A stretch of DNA of 7,004 nucleotides, taken from contig CAIYHK010000276.1 in the NCBI GenBank assembly GCA_903925985.1, positions 1 to 7,004 of the forward strand, in the 5' to 3' direction. This DNA is from an uncultured Actinomycetes bacterium (GTDB lineage Bacteria; Actinomycetota; Acidimicrobiia; Acidimicrobiales; Ilumatobacteraceae). Shown piece after piece: positions 1 to 6,332 of this stretch. The translations under genes and the position numbers were made by a program. A model generated the notes under the pieces. It did not search any database. It had not been told where the DNA came from and worked only from the letters and a program-made list of their open reading frames with translations. Numbering within the stretch: the stretch's first letter is position 1; each line of letters opens with the position of its first letter.

Positions 1-1169
1 AACTGCACACGGTCTGCCAACTCTGGGTTGAATGCATTCACGTAGTCATGGATTTCTTCGAACAACGCGCGATCATCAATCACAACACCGCGATAGTCGG
101 CACTGAACTCTTCACGAATCACACGCACCGCCAAAGGTGGTTCACGATAAAGCAGGGTTGGGCCACTTGCTTTTTTGGCAGCGGCATCAATCTCGGCCCA
201 TTGCGCCAGCAAACGGGTCATGTCTGCGAGTAACTCATGCTCTGTTGCATGCTCAGCTGCAGTGCGAACAATCACACCATGCTCGGCGGGTTTAACCTTG
301 TCAAGAATGTTGCGCAAGCGACGACGCTCTGAATCGGGCAGGCGTTTTGAGATTCCATAGGTCTTTGAATTCGGGATCAAGACCACGAATCGACCAGGCA
401 ACGAAACCTCTTGGGTGAGGCGCGCACCTTTGGCTCCGATTGGATTCTTCGTAACTTGGCAGAGAATCATCTGCTTGTTGCGCAAGATTTGCTCAATCCG
501 CGGCTCAGACTCAACGACATCTTCTTGGTCGTACTGAACATCTCCGCGGTAAAGCACTGCGTTTTTGGGAGTGCCAATATCGACGAAAGCTGCTTCCATG
601 CCCGGCAGCACATTTTGAACTCGACCGAGATAGATGTTGCCGTGAATTTGCGCCGGATCGTCCTTTGATGAGCTCACATAATGCTCAGTAAGGCTGCGGC
701 CCTCAAGAACTGCAACCTGGGTGAGGTCATCACGCACCTGCACACACATCATGTAGCGACCCAAGGGGCGGCCATCACGCTCGCGACCGCGGCGACGCTC
801 AATTACATCTGCATCGGTACTTTGTGAACCGCGTCCCTCGCTACGACCCGAATTGCGATCGCGGCCACCGCCGTTACCGCGCCGGCGACGCTTTTTGTTG
901 TTGCCGGACTTCGACTGCTCGGGCTTTGGCTGAGCAGGCGCTGGTCGGGTGTCGCCGATTTGGGGTTTGCGGTCCATCTGCACACGACCCTCGTTTGGCG
1001 GGTCCGGCAATTCAACATCATCGGCAGAGTTCGCGGACTGGCCTTGCGGCTGACGCTGGGCGGCTGGCTTGCGGTTGCGTCCACCTCGTGAGCCACGACG
1101 ACGCTTGCGTTGACCGCCACCATTGGAGCCGCCACCGCCTGACTGCGGGGAGTTCTCGTTGTTCTCCAT
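1..1169 (-). CDS. rne: Ribonuclease E/G family endoribonuclease (partial, C-terminus outside window)
   Basis: Single-strand-specific endonuclease for rRNA maturation and mRNA decay. From the ATG at 1169 there are 389 visible residues and the frame runs off the left edge. Residues 1-135 are a low-complexity arm rich in Arg, Gly, Lys, Gln and Pro, with basic clusters at 21-34 (RKRRRGSRGGRNRK), 92-105 (KKRRRRGNGGGRDR) and 125-134. The conserved catalytic half begins near 139 (YMMCVQVRDDLTQVAVLEGR), with the S1-like part HGNIYLGRVQNVLPGMEAAFVDIG (176-199), KGARLTQEVSLPGRFVVLIP (247-266), YGISKRL (271-277), HGVIVRTAAEHA (297-308) and LLYREPPLAVRVIREEF (339-355). The catalytic aspartates of the DNase I-like domain would lie further left. 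The symbol rne is chosen over rng for the long extra arm, but actinobacterial enzymes are named either way. Because the frame is open over its whole length and all conserved blocks are in it, the assignment is firm. Confidence 0.94.
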   Translation of the reverse strand, partial: MENNENSPQSGGGGSNGGGQRKRRRGSRGGRNRKPAAQRQPQGQSANSADDVELPDPPNEGRVQMDRKPQIGDTRPAPAQPKPEQSKSGNNKKRRRRGNGGGRDRNSGRSEGRGSQSTDADVIERRRGRERDGRPLGRYMMCVQVRDDLTQVAVLEGRSLTEHYVSSSKDDPAQIHGNIYLGRVQNVLPGMEAAFVDIGTPKNAVLYRGDVQYDQEDVVESEPRIEQILRNKQMILCQVTKNPIGAKGARLTQEVSLPGRFVVLIPNSKTYGISKRLPDSERRRLRNILDKVKPAEHGVIVRTAAEHATEHELLADMTRLLAQWAEIDAAAKKASGPTLLYREPPLAVRVIREEFSADYRGVVIDDRALFEEIHDYVNAFNPELADRVQ

Positions 1170-1178
1170 CTGTCTCGT

Positions 1179-1183
1179 TCCTT
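1179..1183 (-). promoter_or_regulatory. Shine-Dalgarno site of the RNase E/G gene
   Basis: AAGGA with 9 nt spacing to the ATG at 1169, five bases after a 6-bp hairpin. It supports the chosen start, from which an Arg/Gly-rich N-terminal arm is translated before the conserved S1-like domain. Confidence 0.6.
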
Positions 1184-1322
1184 GATTGACCGCAACTGCT
1201 GCGGTTTCCGGGCTGCCAACTGCTCCGAGGACTTGAGTCCGTCCGGGTAGGGCGCCACGGTTAATTCGACCTTCCGCGCAAAATGCGCTTCCTTCAAGGT
1301 TATCCCCAAGGGGCTGAGAATC

Positions 1323-1343
1323 AGGGTTTCAATGCGAAACCCT
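1323..1343 (-). terminator. Hairpin just downstream of rodA, possible weak terminator
   Basis: On the minus strand AGGGTTTC pairs perfectly with GAAACCCT across the five-base loop GCATT, beginning 18 nt after the rodA TGA. It is the strongest hairpin in the gap and is placed where an operon-end terminator would be. It is followed by GATTCTC rather than a U-run, so it may be a U-less terminator, a 3'-end stabiliser for the mre-rodA message, or part of a leader for the next gene. Confidence 0.4.
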
Positions 1344-1361
1344 TGACCACAACGCCCTTAT

Positions 1362-2534
1362 TCAGCGCAATCGGCGCATGTGGACGTTCTGCACGAGCCC
1401 AATCAGCACAGCTCCCGCCACGATATGAGACCCCCCATAGGACACATACGGCAGCGCAAAGCCGGTCACTGGCATGATGCCCAGGGTCATACCGATGTTC
1501 TGGAACACCTGCCAGAGGATCATTGTGAAAGCGCCGATGCAGATGAATCGGCCCAACTGGCTACGGGTCATCTGGGCCGTCCGCCAGATGCGCCAAAGGA
1601 TCGTGCCAAAGAGGGTGAGAACCATGGCACTACCGATCAAACCGAATTGTTCAGCGATCGCCGAGAACACGAAGTCAGTTTTCTGAACTGGAATAAACGA
1701 ACCATTTGTAAGCGGGCCTTGCAAGTAGCCCTTGCCGAAGAGACCACCAGAGGCAACTGCACGCTTTGCGTTCTTGACTTGAAAAATGATGTTCTGCAAC
1801 GCGTCGTCATCGGAGTTCTGGTTAATGAAGGCCTTGAACCGATCGAGCTGGTAGCCACGGACAAGGCCGCTGAGAATCGCTACCACCCCCGATATCAAAG
1901 CGAAAAGCGAAATCATCACGATGTACTTGATGCGAACTCCGGCCACGAGAAGCACACCCATCGCGCAGGCCACGAGAACCGATGCCGAACCGAGGTCCGG
2001 TTGCAAGAGAATCAACACCGACGGCGCCACCATGATCAACAGAGCATTGATAAAAGTGTCATAAGGGACGTAATCCAATCGATCGTCGGATAAATACCCG
2101 GCAAGCATCAAAAGAGTCGTCACCTTCGCCATCTCGGCTGGCTGCACCGAAAAGAATCCGAGGTCGAATGAGAGTCGTGCACCACCACGAACCGCTCCGA
2201 CGATCAACACCAACACGAGCAACACCAGGGTCGCTCCGTACAAGAACTCAGCACGACCACGTAAAAGTTGGAAATCAATGGTCATCGTGAGAATCATCGC
2301 CACGGCACTGATGATCAAAAATGCAATCTGGCGCTGAACGGTGGAATATGGATCGAGTCCAAGCCTCGTGAGTTGTGGTCGTGAGGCTGAATAGACGATG
2401 AATGCTCCAAAGATATTGAGCGCGATGACACAGCCCATGAGGATCCAGTCAATGTTGCGCGCCGGATCAGCCATTGATTCGCGCACATTTCCCAACCCGG
2501 AGCTTGGACGCCTGTTTAACAACGGAATCGACAT
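1362..2534 (-). CDS. rodA: RodA, SEDS-family peptidoglycan glycosyltransferase
   Basis: Integral membrane enzyme that polymerises lipid II into glycan strands along the cell wall, working with PBP2. From the ATG at 2534 it has 390 residues and about ten hydrophobic segments. SEDS signatures visible: FSVQPAEMAK (128-137, usual QPSE-AK), LLQPDLGSA (176-184), ASGGLFGKGYLQG (261-273), the catalytic loop IPVQKTDFVF with D287 equivalent to E. coli RodA D262, and NIGMTLGIMPVTGFALPYVSYGGS (346-369). It differs from FtsW by context. The frame is open upstream to a GTG at 2573, but that would overlap the end of PBP2 by 37 nt. The ATG two bases after the PBP2 stop has GGGAG five bases upstream and gives a normal cytoplasmic N-terminus, so I chose it. 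The Glu usual in the catalytic loop (FLPERHTDF in E. coli) is Val here (V283). Confidence 0.95.
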   Translation of the reverse strand: MSIPLLNRRPSSGLGNVRESMADPARNIDWILMGCVIALNIFGAFIVYSASRPQLTRLGLDPYSTVQRQIAFLIISAVAMILTMTIDFQLLRGRAEFLYGATLVLLVLVLIVGAVRGGARLSFDLGFFSVQPAEMAKVTTLLMLAGYLSDDRLDYVPYDTFINALLIMVAPSVLILLQPDLGSASVLVACAMGVLLVAGVRIKYIVMISLFALISGVVAILSGLVRGYQLDRFKAFINQNSDDDALQNIIFQVKNAKRAVASGGLFGKGYLQGPLTNGSFIPVQKTDFVFSAIAEQFGLIGSAMVLTLFGTILWRIWRTAQMTRSQLGRFICIGAFTMILWQVFQNIGMTLGIMPVTGFALPYVSYGGSHIVAGAVLIGLVQNVHMRRLR

Positions 2535-2536
2535 CG

Positions 2537-4708
2537 CTACTCCCGCAATCCCGTATACGGAGTCGACAAACACTGCGGGTTTGGCATTGATTGTGACTTT
2601 GCCACCGCAGTAGATGCCACATCAAGTGGCTCAGCGGGGAACACTTCCGGCAAACGCCACTGCCCCGCTATTGCCAACCACATGCATTTAGCAATCGGTG
2701 CAGCAGCTTGAGATCCGTAACCAGATTTTTCTAGGTAAGCAACAACTGTGAATGGCCTGTTCAGCGCGAGCGAAAATGAACCAAAAGCCGACGAGTCATT
2801 CCACGGCAGGTTATTAAAACCTTGAGCAGTGCCGGTTTTGCCAGCGATCGGCAGGATCTCATAGGGGTAATTGGCAAACAATTTTTCGCCCGTGGTCTTG
2901 TGGTAATAGTCCGAGGTGACTCCAGGGCCCGTGATCACACGTTTTAGGCCACGAAGAATAGGTTCACGGCGATCTCCTGACATGTCCACTGTGGAAATAA
3001 CCTGCGATGTGCGCAGATCGCGAATGATGCGACCGTTTTCAATATCGGCATAGCCAGGCTTTGAATCCGGAGTGCCCGGCGCCAAGAGATATCTCACAAC
3101 ATGCGGTCGCAGAACATTGCCTCCACTTGCCAGCACTGAATACGCACGCGCGACCTGCACTGGTGTAGCGGAAAGCAAACCCTGACCGATTGAAAACTGC
3201 ACGTTGTCACCCACGTAGTAACCACGAGCAGATTCCTCAGTGATTGCTCCCGATTCGGCAAGTTTCTTCTTCAGCGCGAGGCTTGGGAGTGCGCCGCTGA
3301 ATTCATAAGGCAAGTCAATGCCTGTTGAAGAGCCAAAACCAAACTTGCGAACTTCTTGTTCAAGAATGTCGTTCGTGTTTCGTTGAGTCATGATCTGCTC
3401 GCCGATTTTGTAGAAGAAAGCGTCTGATGACACAGCAAGTGCCGCTTCAACATCCACCCATCCATATCGACACGGCGATCCAGACGATGAGCACACCGCA
3501 TTTTTGAACACACACTTGACACCCTGTTGACACAAACTGCGGTCAATGCTCTCCAGCGTGTAAGTACCTTCGTCTTTAAATCTGTACGTGGAACCACCTG
3601 GAAGTTGACCCGAGTTGAGTGCCGCATAAGCAGTGAAGGGTTTGAAACTTGAACCAAGGTTGTAACGCCCAGAGATCGCTCTGTTAACAAGAATCGACTG
3701 GTCTGGGTCCTGAGTATTTGGGAACAGCGATTGGAATTTGCTCCCAGAAATACCTGCGTTAAACCAGCGATTATCAAAAGTTGGGTAACTCGCCATCGCG
3801 ATGATCTCACCGGTAGCCCAATTCATCATGGTCACCGAACCAGCGGGTGCCTTGTAGTAGTTGACTTCCGCATAACCAGGGTCGAGCTCACCCGGTGCCA
3901 GATACACCTTGCCGGCTTCTGTGCGTTGACGAACTTTGAGTTGTGTCTGTAGCGCTTGTTCAGCAAATTGCTGATACGCAAGATCAATACTCAACACCAC
4001 GTCCTGCCCAGGGATCGCCGGCTCATAGGCAATTTCACGCAGCTTGTTGCCGAGCGTGTCGACTTCGTACTTGATGTATCCGGGAGTGCCGCGCAACTCG
4101 CTTTCATAGGTTTGCTCCACGCCGAACTGACCGATCAACTCGTTTGGCTCGTACCCGAGCGACAGATATAGCGAGAGTTGGCTTTCCCGGATAGCTCCAA
4201 GGAACCCGATTACATGGCTTGCCAGTGGCGCATACAGATAGTCGCGCTTCCAGTCCTCACGGACATCAACACCTGGATAATCCTCTCCGCGCTCTCGCAA
4301 GAACAGTGCGGTGTCTTCACTCACACCCACCTTCAGCGGAATGTCAGCCAGCGGATCATTACGCAGGCTCTTAAATGCAATTTCAATATCCTCGGCGGGC
4401 AATTCCAACGGCCCCGACAATCGCGAGAAAAGTTCCGCGCGCACAGAGTCGTCCTTTACTGTCTCGCGATCCACAGTGATTGTGAGCAAGCGCTCGTTAT
4501 CAGCAACAATCCGCCCTTGAGAATCGAATATGCGGCCACGCTCGGGTGGAATACGGACGGTTCGGGTACGAATTGCTTGAGCGCGCTCGTCCATTGACTC
4601 CGCATTGACTACCTGCAAGAACCAAACACGAACAACCAGCAACGACAGAAGTGCGATTGCAATTCCACCAAGCGTGGTCATCCGACCTCGGCTGTTCACT
4701 GCCGCCAT
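2537..4708 (-). CDS. mrdA: Penicillin-binding protein 2 (class B, elongasome DD-transpeptidase)
   Basis: Cross-links peptidoglycan stem peptides during side-wall growth; partner of the RodA glycosyltransferase encoded just downstream. The 723 residues begin with a cytoplasmic tail and a single membrane anchor at about 12-34, then the PBP dimerisation/pedestal domain with PPERGRIFDSQGRIVADN at 54-71, GVDVREDWKRDY at 146-157 and IGQFGVEQTYESELRG at 192-207. The transpeptidase domain follows: active-site SxxK is S353-S-F-K356 (LGSSFKPF), the second motif is S427-S-D429 (SxD, as in several PBP2s), and the third is K624-T-G (AGKTGTAQ). Length exceeds E. coli PBP2 (~633), partly from the loop at 375-415 containing four Cys (393, 399, 406, 413) and a C-terminal tail after about 685. 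The ATG is preceded by AGGA with 7 nt spacing. It ends in TAG, whereas the other complete genes end in TGA. Class B family is firm; PBP2 rather than FtsI follows from the mre/rodA context. Confidence 0.96.
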   Translation of the reverse strand: MAAVNSRGRMTTLGGIAIALLSLLVVRVWFLQVVNAESMDERAQAIRTRTVRIPPERGRIFDSQGRIVADNERLLTITVDRETVKDDSVRAELFSRLSGPLELPAEDIEIAFKSLRNDPLADIPLKVGVSEDTALFLRERGEDYPGVDVREDWKRDYLYAPLASHVIGFLGAIRESQLSLYLSLGYEPNELIGQFGVEQTYESELRGTPGYIKYEVDTLGNKLREIAYEPAIPGQDVVLSIDLAYQQFAEQALQTQLKVRQRTEAGKVYLAPGELDPGYAEVNYYKAPAGSVTMMNWATGEIIAMASYPTFDNRWFNAGISGSKFQSLFPNTQDPDQSILVNRAISGRYNLGSSFKPFTAYAALNSGQLPGGSTYRFKDEGTYTLESIDRSLCQQGVKCVFKNAVCSSSGSPCRYGWVDVEAALAVSSDAFFYKIGEQIMTQRNTNDILEQEVRKFGFGSSTGIDLPYEFSGALPSLALKKKLAESGAITEESARGYYVGDNVQFSIGQGLLSATPVQVARAYSVLASGGNVLRPHVVRYLLAPGTPDSKPGYADIENGRIIRDLRTSQVISTVDMSGDRREPILRGLKRVITGPGVTSDYYHKTTGEKLFANYPYEILPIAGKTGTAQGFNNLPWNDSSAFGSFSLALNRPFTVVAYLEKSGYGSQAAAPIAKCMWLAIAGQWRLPEVFPAEPLDVASTAVAKSQSMPNPQCLSTPYTGLRE
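2540..2544 (-). promoter_or_regulatory. Shine-Dalgarno site deciding the rodA start
   Basis: GGGAG on the minus strand lies five bases before the ATG at 2534 and immediately precedes the PBP2 stop codon TAG. Ribosomes ending PBP2 synthesis would therefore terminate on top of the rodA initiation site, which suggests translational coupling and a balanced supply of the PBP2-RodA pair. This supports the ATG start over the upstream GTG at 2573. Confidence 0.7.
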
Positions 4709-4715
4709 AAGACCA

Positions 4716-4719
4716 TCCT
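4716..4719 (-). promoter_or_regulatory. Shine-Dalgarno site of PBP2
   Basis: AGGA with 7 nt to the ATG at 4708. The palindrome at 4732-4745 lies 12 nt further upstream, so a hairpin there would leave this ribosome-binding site exposed. Short motif, called because it supports the PBP2 start. Confidence 0.55.
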
Positions 4720-4731
4720 GCTACGCCCCAA

Positions 4732-4745
4732 ACGCCAATTGGCGT
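4732..4745. repeat. Perfect 14-bp palindrome at the mreD-PBP2 junction
   Basis: ACGCCAATTGGCGT is identical to its reverse complement over all 14 bases. It begins at the last base of the mreD stop codon and fills the first part of the 36-nt gap before the PBP2 start. As RNA it could form a five-base-pair hairpin with an AATT loop; as DNA it could be a dimeric regulator site. There is no T-run after it, so a standard intrinsic terminator is unlikely. Function is unknown; the symmetry is read directly from the sequence. Confidence 0.75.
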
Positions 4746-5299
4746 CAGGCGATAGAGGCACTCCGTTTCAAGGTGCGTGGTGGTGCGAGCTTCATAGCCC
4801 AACGAACCAAGGCGAGGCCCACAGGAGATAACAAGAGGTTTACGCTCCCTACGACAAAACAGACCTTGATGACTCTGGCGTCCATCCAGCCTTCAACCCC
4901 CACCACATTCAAGAGCAACGGGAATGCAACTTCGCCAACAATGCTTGCAATTGCAACTGCTAGACACTTTGCCCACCATGGTGGCGCCATAAAGAAAGTC
5001 CCAGACAAACCTGCTGTTGCCGCCACGATGGCAAGCACCATTGACGCAACACCAAATGGTGTGGTCAGAACGAGGTCATACATAAAACCAATTACAAAGC
5101 CAGCAATCACACCGCGTTCGACGCCCATCTGCGCACCGCAACACGCAGCCAGTAGAACCATGACCTGACCATGCACTCCGGCAAATGAAGTATCAGCAAA
5201 GACCGTGGTCTGTAATGCAAGAACAGTCAACGCAAGAAGAGACAATCTCGCATACGGCCGCGTGAACAACCGGACAACATAAACAAGAAAGTCACTCAC
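4745..5299 (-). CDS. mreD: Rod-shape-determining protein MreD, integral membrane
   Basis: Small polytopic membrane subunit of the elongasome, thought to work with MreC in controlling PBP2-RodA. The 184-residue protein is very hydrophobic, with about five to six membrane segments by eye (near 19-36, 44-59, 63-79, 82-100, 111-133 and 143-168). It carries the MreD-like stretch GFVIGFMYDLVLTTPFG at 67-83, and ends in a basic tail (PPRTLKRSAS). Length is close to the usual ~160-180. The start is GTG inside the GTGA overlap with the mreC stop, preceded by GGAG about 11 nt upstream, so translation is probably coupled to mreC. The sequence of MreD is poorly conserved, so position between mreC and PBP2 carries much of the weight. 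The TGA stop shares its last base with a 14-bp palindrome. Confidence 0.93.
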   Translation of the reverse strand: MSDFLVYVVRLFTRPYARLSLLALTVLALQTTVFADTSFAGVHGQVMVLLAACCGAQMGVERGVIAGFVIGFMYDLVLTTPFGVASMVLAIVAATAGLSGTFFMAPPWWAKCLAVAIASIVGEVAFPLLLNVVGVEGWMDARVIKVCFVVGSVNLLLSPVGLALVRWAMKLAPPRTLKRSASIA

Positions 5300-6315
5300 T
5301 TGTTTGGGATCTCCGTTGACGGCTGGTAAAGAAGGATCCGCAAAAAGTTCAAGTTTGTAACTTCGGCAGTTAACCGAACATGAAGGATTGGTCCAAGTGT
5401 TCCACCCCGCTCCTCAATTCGGGACACCGTACCGACCACGATGCCTGGCGGCGCGATAGAGAACGCACCACCAGCAGTCATTACGCGCGAACCAACTTGG
5501 ATCTGACCAAAACGAGTGGAGTCCTCAATGAATCGGATTACGGGTTCATTGCCCGGGCCGCGCCCTTCCAATGCCCCACTCTCTCGCCATTGAATACCGT
5601 CAATCTGTGACGGAATAGTTACGAGCGTTGTTTGCCCGGGAAGCGTTGTGGTCGTGTACGCGGTTTCATTCGGAGTAAAGCCTGGAATTGAAGGAGTGGT
5701 CACGACTGGTTGAGTTGTTGTGGTGGTCGAATCAGTGGTGTCACCGTTGTCGTTGTATGGCGCCACAATTTTCACAGCAATCGTGTACGAGGGGTCGGTG
5801 ATCAACATCACCAGCGATCGGTTTTCGGACACCTCTGTGATTTTCCCCACAAGACCGGCGGCGTTGAGTACGGCCATGCCAACCTTCAGACCGCTGCTAC
5901 TGCCCTTGTTGATTTCAATTGTCTGGGTGTAGTTCAGGGATGACTCTCCCACCACTTGCGCCGACACAGAGTCGATACCAGCAAGGTTTGGCAAACCATT
6001 CAGTGCAAGAAGCTCCTGCCCCTCGCGGATGCTCGCCTCGGCAGCGATCTGGGCGCCCTGTTGTTTGGCAATCAAGTCGCGCAGACGACGATTCTCATCG
6101 CGTACTTCTGCATAATCGGTGATGCCATGCCATGCATTAACAAATGGTTTCGTGATCGTGCGGGCTCCGCTCTCAACGGGCGTGAACAACTTGTCGAAAA
6201 CTGACCGAGTTTTGTCAATAATCGGTGAATCGCGCACATCCAACGTGATCAGCACGATCGACGTCAGCGTCAAAAGTGCGATTACGCGAAGGCGACTGAA
6301 CCAAAATCTCGGCAT
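5296..6315 (-). CDS. mreC: Rod-shape-determining protein MreC
   Basis: Bitopic membrane protein whose extracytoplasmic domain scaffolds the elongasome and activates PBP2-RodA. The 339 residues read as a short basic N-terminus (MPRFWFSRLR), one membrane anchor at about 10-27, a helical/coiled-coil dimerisation stretch at about 67-105 (EVRDENRRLRDLIAKQQ), a first beta domain at about 112-187 (VVGESSLNYTQTIEINKGSS, GLVGKITEV), and a second at about 242-330 (VGSRVMTAGGAFSIAPPGIV, VGTVSRIE). Between the beta domains, at about 190-238, lies a Thr/Pro-rich low-complexity insert (TTDSTTTTTQPVVTTP, AYTTTTLPGQTT) that E. coli MreC lacks; it is probably a flexible loop outside the cell. The start is ATG, with a GAGGA 12 nt upstream that overlaps the mreB stop; that spacing is rather long. 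The stop overlaps the mreD start (GTGA). Assignment is firm from domain order and neighbours. Confidence 0.96.
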   Translation of the reverse strand: MPRFWFSRLRVIALLTLTSIVLITLDVRDSPIIDKTRSVFDKLFTPVESGARTITKPFVNAWHGITDYAEVRDENRRLRDLIAKQQGAQIAAEASIREGQELLALNGLPNLAGIDSVSAQVVGESSLNYTQTIEINKGSSSGLKVGMAVLNAAGLVGKITEVSENRSLVMLITDPSYTIAVKIVAPYNDNGDTTDSTTTTTQPVVTTPSIPGFTPNETAYTTTTLPGQTTLVTIPSQIDGIQWRESGALEGRGPGNEPVIRFIEDSTRFGQIQVGSRVMTAGGAFSIAPPGIVVGTVSRIEERGGTLGPILHVRLTAEVTNLNFLRILLYQPSTEIPNK

Positions 6316-6327
6316 CTAGCGAATCGG

Positions 6328-6332
6328 TCCTC
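6328..6332 (-). promoter_or_regulatory. Shine-Dalgarno site of mreC overlapping the mreB stop
   Basis: GAGGA on the minus strand starts within the mreB TGA and lies 12 nt before the mreC ATG at 6315. The spacing is longer than optimal, so initiation may rely partly on ribosomes arriving from mreB. Confidence 0.45.

Larger units (their letters stand above)
1170..1361 (-). promoter_or_regulatory. rodA-rne intergenic region / probable structured 5' leader of the RNase E/G gene
   Basis: The only sizeable non-coding gap in the window (192 nt). Read on the minus strand it holds, in order, an 8-bp hairpin (1343-1323), a CCCC-TT-GGGG inverted repeat (1313-1304), GCGCA-TTT-TGCGC (1288-1276), GGAC-TCAA-GTCC (1240-1229), a 6-bp hairpin ACCGCA-GCAGT-TGCGGT (1205-1189), then the ribosome-binding site AAGGA (1183-1179) and the ATG at 1169. 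I found no convincing -35/-10 pair; GATAAC near 1306-1301 resembles a -10 element but has no well-spaced partner. The region could be a terminator plus leader, or simply an untranslated spacer in a longer transcript. In E. coli the rne 5' leader is structured and mediates autoregulation; similarity of role here is inference. Confidence 0.5.

Noticed and set aside
824..1189. Plus-strand open frame of 121 codons antisense to the ribonuclease arm
   Set aside because: Cys/Arg/His-rich translation of the complement of an Arg/Gly-rich coding region; no start signal or recognisable motif.
1301..1306. GATAAC as a -10 promoter element for the ribonuclease gene
   Set aside because: The nearest -35-like TTGAAA lies about 22 nt upstream, too far for a standard promoter, and no better partner is present.
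803..1309. Minus-strand open frame of 168 codons starting at a TTG in the rodA-rne gap
   Set aside because: It runs through the start of the ribonuclease in another frame. Beyond 1169 its openness follows from the Arg/Gly-rich coding of the real gene. The TTG has no clear ribosome site and the product resembles no family I know, although its first 45 codons, in the gap, cannot be fully excluded.
1380..2093. Plus-strand open frame of 237 codons antisense to rodA
   Set aside because: It lies wholly inside rodA, whose SEDS motifs are unmistakable. Its product is a His/Arg/Asp/Gln-rich string with no recognisable domain, as expected for an antisense shadow.
2535..2573. rodA start at the upstream GTG (403-residue product)
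   Set aside because: It would overlap the PBP2 end by 37 nt and add 13 residues (MFVDSVYGIAGVA) that are not a needed membrane segment, while the ATG at 2534 has GGGAG at good spacing.
4605..5168. Plus-strand open frame of 187 codons across the PBP2 start and mreD
   Set aside because: It is antisense to two well-supported genes and the junction between them, and has low-complexity Thr/Ala/Pro/Arg composition with no domain.
5602..5748. Thr-codon-rich stretch in mreC as a possible tandem DNA repeat or insertion element
   Set aside because: The ACC/ACT/ACA codons vary and there is no regular repeat unit, inverted ends or target duplication; it is better explained as a low-complexity protein linker.
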